Below are positions 12,490 to 24,267 of a stretch of 64,000 nucleotides of DNA, in pieces. Under the pieces are notes generated by a model. The model was not told where the DNA came from. It was given only the letters and a program-made list of their open reading frames with translations, and searched no databases. The position numbers were made by a program, and so were the translations under genes. The DNA is taken from the NCBI GenBank assembly GCA_023653785.1, contig JAMKCH010056856.1:62001-126000 (forward strand), written 5' to 3'. This DNA comes from Ophioderma brevispina (lineage: Eukaryota > Echinodermata > Ophiuroidea > Amphilepidida > Ophiodermatidae). How positions within the stretch are numbered: position 1 is the stretch's first letter; every line of letters begins with the position of its first letter.

Positions 12490-14224
12490 CTGACGAACAT
12501 TAAAACCTTATTACGTAGTATAAACATATAATGTGTGAAGGGTGGTTTGTTAACAAGGTACGTTTAAATCTGATACGTTAATGAATCTTACACGATGTAA
12601 AATGCTTGTCAGAATGAGGATAAAGTTCTAATAAGTTGTGGGTTCGTGGTGATGCAGCTATGAAAATACCCACTTTATAGTTGTAAATCTTGGAAAAGAG
12701 AAACTCGTGACACGCTAATATGTGAAATCTCAATAACGCAACCGTTTGTAATATTTATTACATAACTTATGAGTTGAAATGAATGTAGAATAAATTAGAA
12801 TTTTGGAATATCTAAGACCGCTCAGCGGAATAAATTGAGTTTATGTGAATAGTTTAAATCACACGCTGTCTGGGGACTTTCCATTATGTTGTCTAGTATC
12901 TTGGTTGAAACGCCCCCCCCCCCTACATAGTTGTCATGGATGTTTGGTAAGGTGCATCTGGTCACAATCTATTAGTTAAAATCATTGCAGGGGCATTCGG
13001 TGACAGAGGATGAAAAAAATAGGGGTCTTTGGGGTGATGAGAGACGGCAAATGACCCAAAATAGGGGGTTTTGTTTTGATGTTGACAAATTTGCCAAAAA
13101 TTCTTTAAGAAAGGTTGGTCTTTGGGTGAGATTTTGGCAAAAATTTTCAAACAAAAATAGGGGTTTTTCAGCCAAAAGTTACACAAATATAAAAAAAAAT
13201 GTGAGTCGGAAAAAGTATATGTAGTCGTTAAAAACTGCAAAATGTAGTTTGCCGGGTCCCAGGACCACCTGTCCACTTAATTGTTAAACCATTTTTTCGA
13301 CTATTGTAATACTAAAAACCTCAATCTCGTGTAGATATTCCAACTATTCTTAAAACGCATATGGTCTGCCTTTAATGAGTCTTACCAGTAGAGTAGAAGG
13401 ACCTCCTTCAGCGGACTTTGCCCATCTCCATGTTCGTACCACCCTCACCTGTACAAATCAAAGTGCTATATGTTTAAACGCTAAAATTAACACTTTTTGG
13501 CTAACAATTTATAAACATGTTGAGTGTGTACTTGATTATGTATTAACAGTTACGACGTTGAATGAAAACACAAAATAATTAACACGTTGAGACGTTAATA
13601 AATTAACACACAACACGTTTATTTGTCGAATTTTAAGGCTAACACTTAAGTAACACTTCACATGTTAATACAAGCTTGATAACCAAAAATAAACCACTCA
13701 GGTTATTCTTACGAAACTTCAATTCAAACACTGCATCTGGATCAAAGTAACAATGGGGTGTTATTTTACCACCAATGCCTAGCAATTTGGTATACATTTT
13801 GTACATAGAAATGTGCATACTTGTATATTATTAAAGGTCACTACATTTAAAGCTTGACTTTGGTGGCCTTGTTTTGGGGTTTTAAATAAAGCTGCACACT
13901 TAGATACACAAGCTGAAACTGATGAAATTTATATTATCAATACAGATTTAAAGGTGTGTGACCGATCCTTTTTTGACCTCCCGCTTTACCCCATCAGATT
14001 TTTGAGGCATCACTTGAAAGCTTATATTTTTCTCATCACTCCTTTGAAATTTTTCCGTTTGAAATATTCCATTTGGATGATATGAACCAAATAGTCCCGA
14101 ATTACTGGGACAAATGTTGTATATAAATATAACTTTAAAATCATGTAGTTTCCTATGGTCTTTTCAGACACACGTTTCTTTAAACATGCAATGCTTGATG
14201 GAAGCAATGGCAAACCAACAACTT
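12490..14224. other. Unassigned stretch
   Basis: No gene is recognised. It contains an 11-base C run at 12,913-12,923. TTAACAC/GTGTTAA motifs are frequent at 13,560-13,690, a motif also dense in the Penelope-flanking repeats at 30.1 and 33.6 kb. The open frames at 12,962-13,276 lie in simple GGGGTTT/AAAATAGGG-like sequence. Confidence 0.35.
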
Positions 14225-14420
14225 CAAAATTATGGGTTTTGGGTGACCATAGAGGTGGGCTAATACATTTAGATGATCATAGTTTCCTGATCATTTCGAA
14301 CAACAGGATAAATTGATGACTTTAATGACACTGATCCCAATTTTGAAGGAAAAAAAACGAAAAAAATGCAACAACCAAGGTGCCCCCGCCCAAAATGGGG
14401 CGCAAAATTGTCAATGAACA
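14225..14420. repeat. Left arm of an inverted repeat pair (partner 16,325-16,510)
   Basis: Read forwards this contains AGGTGGGCTA, TTTCGAACAACAGG, CTGATCCCAATTTTGAAGGA and AAGGTGCCCCCGCCCAAAA in that order. The reverse complement of 16,325-16,510 contains matching blocks in the same order (for example CTGATCCCAATTTGAAGGA and AGGGTGCCCCGGCCAAAA). Similarity continues weakly outward to about 14,150. Confidence 0.65.
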
Positions 14421-15175
14421 TTAATTTTTTGGACCATCAACTGCATTATTTCTTTTCAATTTACTAATTTTTGTGGCAATAACTATTTTTGGAGTATTAG
14501 GAATCGTGCTATGCACCTTTCGTCTTACCTTGACCTTTCGTTTTCGTGCTATTGGTCAGTTTGAGCTCAAATTTGGGCTGCGAGGGGCATCTTTCCCAAA
14601 AATCAAGTTTCCCACACCATGAGAATGTTGATTTTGACATTCCAAAAAATGAAAAGGGTTTTATTTTTAGCACTCTGCCTGAAAATTTTGACTTGGATTC
14701 CGTTTGCTGTTTTGAAACTACATTGTACAAGCTTTAAATGAAATCAAATGCCCTCCATTGAAATCCACACCATGTAAAGTGTGTTGACCCCTCTACATCA
14801 ATGGGATATTTTTTCATTGATGTTTAAAACTGATGAAAAATGGAAGCATTAAAGAGCTGTCATTTTGAGGAAAATGCGGAATGTACCATTCCCGAGGATG
14901 CCCACCGATTAACAAGTTAAAACTTTTGATAGGATGCGTACATTATGGCAAGCGCCCTCACAGTCCACTTTTAGCCTAACCCTGCCAATAATCAAGAAAA
15001 CGAAAAGAAATGTATATGAAAGCTTGCATAGAATAATCCCTATATGTATGGCCAAAACATTGGTTATTACCACCAAAATGAAGGTAATTAAACAAAATCT
15101 TATTGAGTTTTTTTAATATTGAGTTTTCACCCGTTTCTCAAGCCAACCTATGATCCCTTGCAATTCTGTTAACAT
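14421..15175. other. Unassigned stretch inside the inverted repeat
   Basis: No recognisable coding or repeat structure. It lies between the left inverted-repeat arm and the inserted LINE end. Confidence 0.35.
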
Positions 15176-16305
15176 CCGTTCAGCTGAGACGGAACCTTGG
15201 GTCACTTAGACTCATCATTAAGAATGATCAATCATGTTAACAAGCTTATGCAAAGCGCTTGGCTCTCAATAAGGAAATTGGGCAGCTTCGACAGTACCTT
15301 GATGAAAATCTACCATCAGATGATTGGTCCACGCCTTTGGTACATCTGGCTGGATTCCTGCCCTTCCTTGCTTTATGGCCTTCAGAAAGAAATTGACCGA
15401 AGGTTTCAGCGAGTTCAAAATGCGAGTCTGCCGTCTTGTCCTTAAAAGCCGTCGACGAGACCATATCACAACCAGCTCTCTACCAACTGCATTGGCTTCC
15501 AATTAAACAGAGGACAGTTTTTAGATTCTACCTCTCACTTATAAGGCCATTCACAGCATGTCACCTGCCCTCTAATCTCTGATTCATCCAGCTGGTATTC
15601 ACCACCGAGAACCATTGAGATCATCTTCTTTCTCCCAGCTGAGTAAATCAACCAACTCATCAACAAAGTTCTATGGTGATAGATCTTTTGGTTACGCACA
15701 GCACCTTTGTGGAATAAACTCCCTAACAGTACAGCTTAGCTCAGTCACAACCTCTTTCAAGTCCCGTCTGAAGACATTCCTATTTTACACAACATTTGGC
15801 TCCCGATAGGTATCCTGTTTCTGATGCATTCCAATCACCATCTGTGTTTTGTTTTCCTGTCTTTTTCTTATTCTCTACCTTCATCCATCCTGTTGCCTAG
15901 GATAGTTTTTTCAATTCAAATCGTTAGGTAGGGTTAGAGGCATCTGAATGCAGGAAAGATCAAGACTTTAACCGATGTCGCTTTGTGTACATACACACAG
16001 ATCTCACAGCTGACGATTCAGGTGTAACCCCGATATGTGCTTAGTATGGGAGGCAACTGGGTTGTCTTTTTCTTCTATCTGTTGTCACAATATATATGTT
16101 TGAATTTCTACTTAATTAAAGTTATTTTGAAATTGTGTATATTGATGTATATCATTGTTGTTTTAACATTTAGAATTTTATCTATTTTTGGTATTTGTCG
16201 TATTAATATTTTTTTATATGGCTCTATCCTTTGTAAAGCGCCTAGATGCCTCTGCATTAGGCACTATATTCAAAGACTGTTATTATTATTATTATATTAT
16301 GGGTC
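15176..16305 (+). mobile_element. 5'-truncated CR1/L2-like LINE 3' end
   Basis: A plus-strand LINE fragment that keeps only the C-terminal part of ORF2 and the 3' end. Translated pieces include DSSLRMINHVNKLMQSAW (from about 15,205), then LDSCPSLLYGLQKEIDRRFQ and QRVQNASLPSCP up to 15,445. Further on come SRRRDHITTS and the tail LSSVTTSFKSRLKTFLF ending near 15,800. These match the order and style of the region after the reverse transcriptase in CR1/L2 elements. The 3' end carries TTTGTAAAGCGCCTAGATGC and a terminal (TTA)n run at about 16,280-16,300, typical of L2/CR1-type tails. Frameshifts break the frame. It sits between the two inverted-repeat arms and probably inserted there. Confidence 0.8.
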
Positions 16306-16324
16306 AAAAATATTATTTTTCCCG

Positions 16325-16510
16325 AGAATTTGGTGGGCCATTTGATTTTTTTGGCCGGGGCACCCTGGTTTTTAACCCTTTTTTTTTCATTTTTTTCTTT
16401 CCTTCAAATTGGGATCAGCATCATTAATTTACCTGTGTTCGAAGGGATCTGAAACTAGACCAAACTTTATGACCCTCTATAGCCCACCTCATGACCATCG
16501 TTCACATATG
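16325..16510. repeat. Right arm of the inverted repeat pair (partner 14,225-14,420)
   Basis: This is the inverted counterpart of the 14.2 kb arm, with alignable blocks ending in GCCCACCT. It starts immediately after the LINE's (TTA)n tail, so the LINE separates the arms. Confidence 0.65.
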
Positions 16511-17382
16511 CTCATTAGAAAACATTTTAAAATTTTTGAAATATCACACTTCATTCACCCTTGTTTTTTCCTTTTAAAAGAAGATGTTTTTGGTGATCAT
16601 ACTGACAACCAAATATTCCAAACTGAAAAAAAAATTAGATGTTTTTCATGTTGCATCACATGGTCCATTAAATATGCACATGTAATTTTTCACACTATTT
16701 AAAATAAGCAGTTTGACGACTTAAAACTATATTAATTGCAAACAAATTAAACTTTGTTATGCTATGGATAAAATACAATCCAAATTTCAAGAAAATCAAA
16801 GTCAATACATTTTATTTTGAATAAATGATCAACTTTCAGCTCATAACTTTACATGAAGGCAGGCTTAGGTACCATCTGTTTGCACTTGGATAGTACTTAC
16901 GTACAGAAAATTGAGTTTTTATAAATTTTTGAATTTGTCCTAACTGGGAACCCCCCCCCCCCGTCCCAAAAAAATGTCTTGTGTAGGGCACTGTTCAAAA
17001 TAAGCAAAACTGTACGACTTCAGTTATCTGGATTTGGATTGAAAATTTAATAGGTTTTATTTTAAACCCAAATCATAACAAAGTTTAACTTTTAAATATC
17101 GTGTCATTTAGAGGGGTCCAATTGCCATTTGTAAACATTGTGGGATAATTACACACTGTGAAACCTTAATGTCTTGGTTTGAAAAATCTTCTAAATTTTA
17201 AGCCCTCATTGTGAGCAGAGATTAGGCTTTTTGGAATTGGTTGACTTAAAGTCTGACTCGGATTTTTCGTGTATTTTAAAATAGCCAACTAGAACTCAAG
17301 ATATTCAAAAATGTTCAATTCAAAGTTTGAGATCAATCAGATTGTTTTCATTTTGATGGATAAACATTAATGTGTACATGTA
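16511..17382. other. Unassigned AT-rich stretch
   Basis: No gene. It contains a 12-base C run at 16,951-16,962. Two short segments, near 16,695 and 16,994, both contain AAAATAAGCA followed closely by an ACGACTT motif. Confidence 0.35.
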
Positions 17383-17748
17383 GTGTACAGTGCCATAGGA
17401 TACTATGTTAAACTAAATTCCGGATCCGGAATTTTTATAACAAAGTTTCGATTTTCTACATGAATGATTATCTGTTTCACACAAGTGATTTGTTTCTGAA
17501 ATAGAGGGTGCCCTCCTTGGGAAACTCTGAGTCAGCCTTAAAGCCGACCAGATTTCCGATGAGGCCACGCATTTTTCAAACAATCGTGTTTTTTTGCAAT
17601 ATGCATCATGCTTGTCAATGCATACTATCACTGTGTGAAATAACTAAGCTAAAAACGAAGTCCTTCATATAGAAAATCAAAATTTAAATTTTTTAGAAAT
17701 GCCGGATCCGGATTTTTCTTAAACGGTATCCTATGGCACTGTTACACT
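17383..17748. mobile_element. Foldback MITE of about 365 bp
   Basis: AGTGTACAGTGCCATAGGAT at the left end is mirrored by ATCCTATGGCACTGTTACACT at the right end. The symmetry continues inward through TCCGGATCCGGA (17,419) against GCCGGATCCGG (17,701) and through GATTTTCTACATGAA against its inverse near 17,660. Almost the whole element is one imperfect hairpin. No ORF. Confidence 0.8.
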
Positions 17749-18582
17749 GTGCAAAACTATTTACTTATGCGTGAAGAATGAATAATCCGATTCTCTGTAA
17801 CTTTCGAATTAATATTTTAGGTGACTATCTTTAGTTCTGATGACTATTTTTTAATTACTAAGTACAAACAATTATATATATTCAAAATTCTCTAATCAGC
17901 GCTTTAGCAAACACATTTTACCAAATGTCCAAAGTAATTTTCATTTCTACACAATCTAACAATAATTTGAATAATCTTATTCCAGATAACAAAGACCCAA
18001 TAGAGATTTTTTTCATTCTGATAACATATATGCCATGAATGCATCCTCTCTAAACATTGTTGTAAAACCCAATAAAGGGTTGACAAATTAAGGCAAAATT
18101 CACAATAAATTATATCAATCTATTCAACTTTATATCTCCGATCTTCCCAAAAACTTGCACATTTATCCTTGTTTATTGCTCATTCAAATGAAATTCAGGT
18201 TTTTGCCTCTCGAGTTATCTTGAGATACTTTTACATGTTTGTCAAGCAGAAAATTCCTTTCCACGTTCGCGAATAAATAAATTTGAATATTTCTCTGTGT
18301 GTCAATCTGGTTCAACGCACTTTAATTGATCACATTTATTCACGAGAAGGTATACATGTAATAATGGGTAGACATTATAGGAAAAAAGATAGCTCAAGCT
18401 AAATCCTATATTGGATGTGCTAACATTTAGAATCCCTTCAAATAATAGCAATTACAATGGTTTTATTACTCCCAAGATGAAATGAATCTGAATTTTCTTC
18501 TCTCTCCACTTTCAAGCTATTTTTAGATATGAATATAGCTCCTTTGTTTGAATTCTACTTTGGTCAAAGATAAATTAGTTAT
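17749..18582. other. Unassigned AT-rich stretch
   Basis: No feature that I can support. Confidence 0.4.
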
Positions 18583-18869
18583 TATCTTCTCTGGAGATGC
18601 CAGTGCACGCAGTGTCGAAAAACATGTGCCGCTTGACCGGACTCAAACCCGGCAACCTCCGTATTAATTCCTAGCGCTCCCTGCGCCTCTTACCACCAGG
18701 GTTGTTTCATGGGGCGATAGATTAAAAATAAATGGTGTTAGGTCCGAAAGGTGCCCATTGCTTTCCTAGCGGACAGCACTAACGGTATACGGAAGTTTCC
18801 GGTTCGAGTCTAGCCAATCGCACCATGTTTTTTTTTTTTTTAAACAAATGGCATCTCCAGGGAGAGATT
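18583..18869. mobile_element. Two head-to-head tRNA-like pieces within short inverted ends
   Basis: Outer ends TCTCTGGAGATGCCA and TGGCATCTCCAGGGAGAGA are inverted copies. Inside, the minus strand (about 18,630-18,715) carries a tRNA-like 3' half with B-box GGGTTTGAGTCC flanked by pairing CCGG stems, plus an A-box-like TGGTGGTAAGAGGCG upstream of it. The plus strand (about 18,735-18,826) carries a second B-box, GGTTCGAGTCT, and ends CGCACCA before a T run. The two 5' ends face each other in the middle. Neither folds as a complete tRNA, so these are SINE-like or captured tRNA pieces, not tRNA genes. Confidence 0.6.
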
Positions 18870-20799
18870 AAAAGCACCTCAGTGATTTACTAAATAAGAA
18901 AATCAAAAACATTATCTCTGTAACAAGTTTAGCTATCTTCAGATGCCCGACAAGTGCCAAGTGTGAGATCAACCTATAAATCAGGACAGGATCCGGATAT
19001 GTTTATCATTACTGTCCGTACGGAACACTTACTTACAACACACACACTGAAATGGATCCGTTCATTTTTCTGCCTTCTGTAAATTTTTCAGTAGGCAAAA
19101 ACTAAACTAATTATGGGAATTCTAAAGACTTAATATCCTATTTGAGCTTTCCTGCAAAATTTTCAAAATTTTTTACTTGTTGAGCGAACCGCATAGAATC
19201 ACTGATATGGCTTTAATAAATATTCATCCTTGTTTACCTGGAGAACCAGTAAGGCCTATTAAATTTTAAAATTGGGGGGGGGTCCCAAGATAGTTGATTA
19301 AGATGAGGTAACATTGTACATTTTAAAAACCAATGCCTAGGGGGCAACAGTTCAAAATGGTTTGTAGTTAAAGCAATCCATATTTGGCGAGGTCTTGAGA
19401 GGGAAATGTCGACCAGATTAAGCAAGCTGTCCTAAAATGTTTTTGATCTCCCAGATGGTTTCAATGTCAGACGGGAGCAATTATCAGCATTTTTCCTGTG
19501 ATTACACGGAGGTACAATGTCCGACTGGAAGTAATTGTCATTCTCTAAAAGGATTACACTTCCGACCGGCAGTTACAGCATTCCACTTTGGGCGATCTCC
19601 TAAGGGATAAATGCCAGACCGGAAGTAATCACATCTAAAATTTCCAATCCTCCCCACGTAGGGTCAGACCATCAGTATGCATGTATCCCAATGAATATCT
19701 CAAAGGAAACATCCACCAAGCAGTTAAGCACACCAAACACAACATCAAACCCCCTATGTAACACATCTGAATCAGCAATAATCGGCTATGGAAAGATCAT
19801 GATTGCCGATACTCGGACGGGTTAGGGTTAATATCATATCATGGTCCAACAGTAAAGACCTCATGTTCTAATCCACTTTTGCCAGTCTTAAGTTCATTGA
19901 CTATTCGGTTTAGTCTGCAGGTTTGATATGACTTTTTTCTTCCTCCATGTGTACACTATAGACAGACAGGCATCCATCTGCATGATCCCAACAAGCTGTG
20001 GTGCTTCTCTCCGTATCGACCTTGGAAACGTACGTACGTGCCCAGTTGGATGAGTAAAGTAAATAACGATACTTTTTAATTTGATGAGAACATAGTGAAT
20101 TCATTCACGCAAAACTGAGCCATTAAGGCCAAAAGTATCCAATGTTGGATTTGAATAAGAGCGCGAACATAATACATGCATTTAGGAATTATATCACCAA
20201 TAAGTCGCTAAGTCTGATTTGCCACATTCAAATCCAATATGTCAAGTGTCCTTATTGAGAACAGATCTAATACAAGCTGCTTGCGCTGGTAAAAACCGTA
20301 TAACTGGAAATGTGTTTGGCTTATTTCTTACACTTTCATTCATAAGATGTTAGCATGTTCAGGCATTTTAAAAAAGTCCAAAGGATGACTATTGTTTCTC
20401 TTAAAATAATAAACTTTTTTATTTGTTTTGGAGGTGACAAAAATGTTAACGGAAAAAGTTAACATATGACTATGAACTCCCCATAAACTCTTTAAAAGAG
20501 ACTGATCAAAATTCTTTTGTCAACTAAATGAAAGTCTACTGCATGTGTTTTAAAAGTTGTTACAATACACCGGAAAACGAGAATTCAATTTATATAAGGA
20601 GTACCGTAAAGTTTCTTATAAAGAGCTAAAGCAATGAATGTCACCACACCTCCAAAATGCTAGAAATCGCCAATGACCTGAGAAGCAAGAACTGTGGAAC
20701 CAAACGGCATTACTTGATGCACACTTGTCTATATAATAAATAATAATAATACAAAAAGGCTTTGAGAAAAAATAGATGTGGCAGCACCAGACTTCTTTT
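18870..20799. other. Unassigned stretch with a degenerate tandem repeat
   Basis: No gene recognised. At about 19,455-19,640 a motif of the type GTCCGACYGGAAGTAAT recurs four times at roughly 50-60 bp spacing with heavy divergence, perhaps an old minisatellite or foldback remnant. Confidence 0.35.
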
Positions 20800-21051
20800 C
20801 AGTGGCGGCACCAGACTTAATTTTCTGGGGGTGGGGGTCTAAGTTAAATTTTTTTGGGCAAAGTTCTGGGGAAAACACTTCCAATTTTTGGCCCCAAATA
20901 GCTCAATATTTTTGGCCCTAAATCGCTGATATTAGCCAAAAATCCGTAATTTTTCTTCTGGCCGGGGAGGCAAACTGGGGGGGGGGGGGGGGAGAGAAAA
21001 AAATTGGAAGGGCAAATGCTCCCCTGCCCCCCCCCCCCGGCACTACCACTG
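20800..21051. mobile_element. hAT-like MITE with G/C runs
   Basis: The left end CAGTGGCGGCACCAG and the right end GGCACTACCACTG (inverse CAGTGGTAGTGCC) form terminal inverted repeats of the CAGTGG type known from hAT elements. The flanking octamers CTTCTTTT (20,792) and CTTTTTCT (21,052) agree at six of eight positions, consistent with an aged 8 bp target duplication. The interior holds a 16-base G run (20,977-20,992) and a 12-base C run (21,027-21,038). No transposase. Confidence 0.65.
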
Positions 21052-21204
21052 CTTTTTCTGGGGATGGAGGGGGCAAAGTGAAATTAGGGGGAAAATATCA
21101 AAAATTCTGAGATTTTAAACCAATCTTGGCCTCAAATTGCTGATTTTGTTTGGCCCCAAATCATGCACTTTAAAAAAGGGAGATGGCCTCTCCTATTACC
21201 ACAT

Positions 21205-21790
21205 CCTTTCGCAAGCCATAAAGGCCATAACGTATTGCTGCAACGCGTTGCGAGAAAGTAGCAACGCGTTGCGACATTTCCGCAACGCGTTGCGACATTT
21301 CAGCAACGCGTTGCGGTGTCGTCCAATCAAAAATCATGAATTTCTGTGACGTATTTCAAAAAATAGACCCACAACGTGTTCCTAGATACTTTGCAACGCG
21401 TTGCAATCTTCACAACGCGTTGCGAGCTTCACAACGCGTTGCAATCTTCACAACGCATTGCGGTGTCGGCCAATCAAAAATCATGAATTTCTGTGACGTA
21501 TTTCAAAAATATAAATCTCACAACGCGTTGCGACCTTCACAAAGTGTTGCAAACCTTCACAACCCGTTGTGAAGCTCGCAACGTGTTGTGATGGCTTGCA
21601 ACGCGTTGTGAAAGCCATAAGGGTCATAACGTATTGCCGCAACGCGTTGTGGATCTATTTTTGAAAATATGTCACAGAATTAATGATTTGGATATGGCCG
21701 CACGCGTTGCAGAAATGTACGCAAACGCGTTTGCTACGTGTCGTCACAACGCGTTGCGGCAATACGTTTTATGAGGTCAAAACCATTAAA
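21205..21790. mobile_element. CAACGCGTTG palindrome island A (foldback-like)
   Basis: About eleven exact copies of the self-complementary core CAACGCGTTG, plus degenerate ones, are spaced irregularly by about 10-110 bp. The ends are inverted: GCCATAAAGGCCATAACGTATTGC at the left opposes GGCAATACGTTTTATGAGG at the right. Two internal blocks of about 50 bp (starting near 21,313 and 21,461, each with CCAATCAAAAATCATGAATT) are near-identical and about 148 bp apart. The two open frames here (21,137-21,349 and 21,336-21,572) are translations of this repeat. Read as a foldback transposon whose arms consist of palindromic subrepeats. Confidence 0.75.
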
Positions 21791-22229
21791 GACATGCGGA
21801 CTGCAAGTTTGAAATGACATATGAAAAAAATGAAATTCAACAAGACAGCTTTTATTATTCAAAATGAAAGACGTCCCAGCAACGTTTCTTTGAAAATATC
21901 AACATTTAATCATGCTAACTTTTAACTTCACAACACCTTCAACTTTAGTCTTGTATTTTCATTATGTAACTTACTTATCATGTGAATTTAACAATAAAAT
22001 GAAGATTCAATCACAAAGGTACAATGTAATACCTCAGATGTGTTTTATTAATTACCGGACTTTATTTAAGTTTTTTTTGATTTTTCTAGGTAGTAAATAC
22101 ATTCCATGTGAATCGAAAATATTTTTGGCACTTTAACTCCTAAATTGAATCATTAGATCCAACTAAATACACAATTGAACTCTTTTTTGTTTTCTTGTAT
22201 TTTTATGATAGTTTAAAAACAAACCCCCC
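21791..22229. other. Unassigned stretch
   Basis: AT-rich with no recognisable feature. Confidence 0.4.
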
Positions 22230-23140
22230 TTACTTTGGTCTGTTGCGTTCAAATGATGCATTTGTTTCTTGCTCTCACATTGCTATTCATTACAGTCAAT
22301 GATCAATTTAATATGAATGTACATGAAGACAATTTTGTAATCTATTGTGTTCATCATAGCGTAAGTTACACCATCACATGCTATTCGCTACTACATGGTG
22401 ACTATCGAGGAAGTAAATCATATTCATGTTAGAATCATCTGTCTAAATACAGATACTTCAAATGAATTGTAACGATTTCTCCTTCAATGGTTAAGGTATA
22501 TCATCTACGAAATGAGTAATTTTTCTGAACGGTCTTTGGAATCGAAAATAAAAAATTAATCCGTTAAATTATAATTTTTTTCAGATCAATGGCAATTACA
22601 AATGTATGAGTGAATATTCCTAAGATAAAAATAACCTACCAAAATCATGCAATTGTGTCGTAATTAAGATCTGTCCTGGATATGACAGCTTAGTTGCATT
22701 TCCATATGGTATTTTGTGTAAGAAAATTGTTTGGGAAAGGGTAAAGTGTAAGTTTTCATTCATTGATTTTTATCAAACAAATCGCTTTAATAGGTCTCAT
22801 AGAATCACATTTTTACTTACAAAAAACGCTATGCAGAAACATACAATTAAGCCCTCTTTCTTGAATCAATTTGGCAGGTATTTGCTTTGACATAAATTGC
22901 ATATGTTATTTTCCCCAAAATGTTCACTTTTCTTGATTATAAACACAATGTATATATCATTACTTTGCAGGATCGGAACCGACAATCTCTGTTTCAAATG
23001 GAACGAATATAGGCTATAAAACCTCTGGTTTGCCAATCGTCTCCATTTATCAAAACGCAAAAGTGCGAGCGAAACGTTAAGTTTCATATCATTAACACGG
23101 CTATAAACTCCACAAAGGTATTGTGTTTTGTAAAGAGAAA
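22230..23140 (+). pseudogene. Possible immunoglobulin-domain gene fragment
   Basis: This is a weak call. The open frame from 22,235 contains a hydrophobic, signal-like stretch (MHLFLALTLLFITVNDQF) followed by VHEDNFVIYC. A piece at about 22,585-22,610 reads NGNYKCM, like the YxC of an Ig domain. After a TTTGCAG acceptor-like site at 22,964-22,970 comes GSEPTISVSNGTNIGYK, then after a frame change NTAINSTKVLCFV. That order resembles Ig-like exons of a membrane or secreted receptor. Stops and frame changes occur between the pieces, no intact gene can be traced, and chance is not excluded. Confidence 0.25.
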
Positions 23141-24234
23141 ATCCATTGGAAACAATTGAAATACCAGTAACGTATATTTCATGTACGAAAACCACTTATT
23201 TCAATACCCTTGCAAAGTTAAAGCATTATGTTTGTTTGGCGTAACGTAAGAACAAAGCAGGGGGGTCGGTCGGATCCGGGGGGTCTTTGTTTTTGGAGAG
23301 TTAAATAACATAAACATGTTAAATACTAAAAATTCAGCGAAAAATGTTCAGTCAGAGCGCTTTTTTTTTTGTTTCAAATCGTCAACATTTCCAACTTTAC
23401 TTTAAACACTTTATGATTATATTTCTGTTTTCCCATGCTATCCATGTGTCCTCACCATCAGAAAAATACAATGGAATTGGTGAAATGTGGGTGGAACAGT
23501 GGGTCGGGGCGGTTATTTTTTCTGTTTATCTATGTTTTTAAGAAATAAAAAAAAATCAAAAGGTCAAAAGGTTTTTAAGTCGGTTTTGTTACGACAAAAC
23601 AACATCTTTTATAACCCTAATCTATCTGTCAAGAGCTTCTTGTTTATTGTTTACAACAACAAACCTTGATAACACCACTATTTCAATTCAACACTTCCGA
23701 TGCAACCAAGTTTTAGCATCGGGAATTTAAGGTATATCTCAAGCTTCCTCATTAAGCCTTATTAAACCTTACACATATGTTTGCGTAGGCCTGTTTCCAA
23801 CAATCACGTTGAAATGTTACACTGGAACATACAACCGGATTATTAGTCTTATTTCTTGATTCTCAAGATTATTGAGAATTAATGCAATTCCTCGTACATA
23901 TTGCTCATGTTTGTCCTTATCATGCCAGCCTGGTCTTCTCTTATAGCTAACAGCCTCTTTGATAGACGTTTCGAAGGCGCTCTATCTTGCATAGGATTCC
24001 TTGTATGTGACCCCACAAGTCCTCTTTGCTTTTCGGGTCAGTACAAACGAATAGATAATAAGCAAGCATGATTACAGTTTGTTAGTAACATGGTTCCTTC
24101 TAATATTGCAACTTACGTTAACTTTTTAAACTCTATTCATTAATTCGAAAATAATAGAATAACAACACACTCACGCCTCATTACGTAAAGTATACGTTTA
24201 ATATTCAAAATAATAAACATGTAAAAAAAAAAAA

Positions 24235-24267
<33 letters not shown>

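Noticed and set aside
18630..18830. Functional tRNA genes
   Set aside because: B-boxes are present but the acceptor stems do not pair and the 5' halves are degenerate. A SINE-like origin fits better.
21205..21790. CRISPR-like repeat array
   Set aside because: The repeats are short self-complementary cores with irregular spacing and repeated, not unique, spacers. There are no cas genes and the context is an animal genome.
24221..24265. Processed pseudogene marked by the poly(A) tract
   Set aside because: No recognisable transcript-like sequence lies upstream and no flanking duplication is evident.
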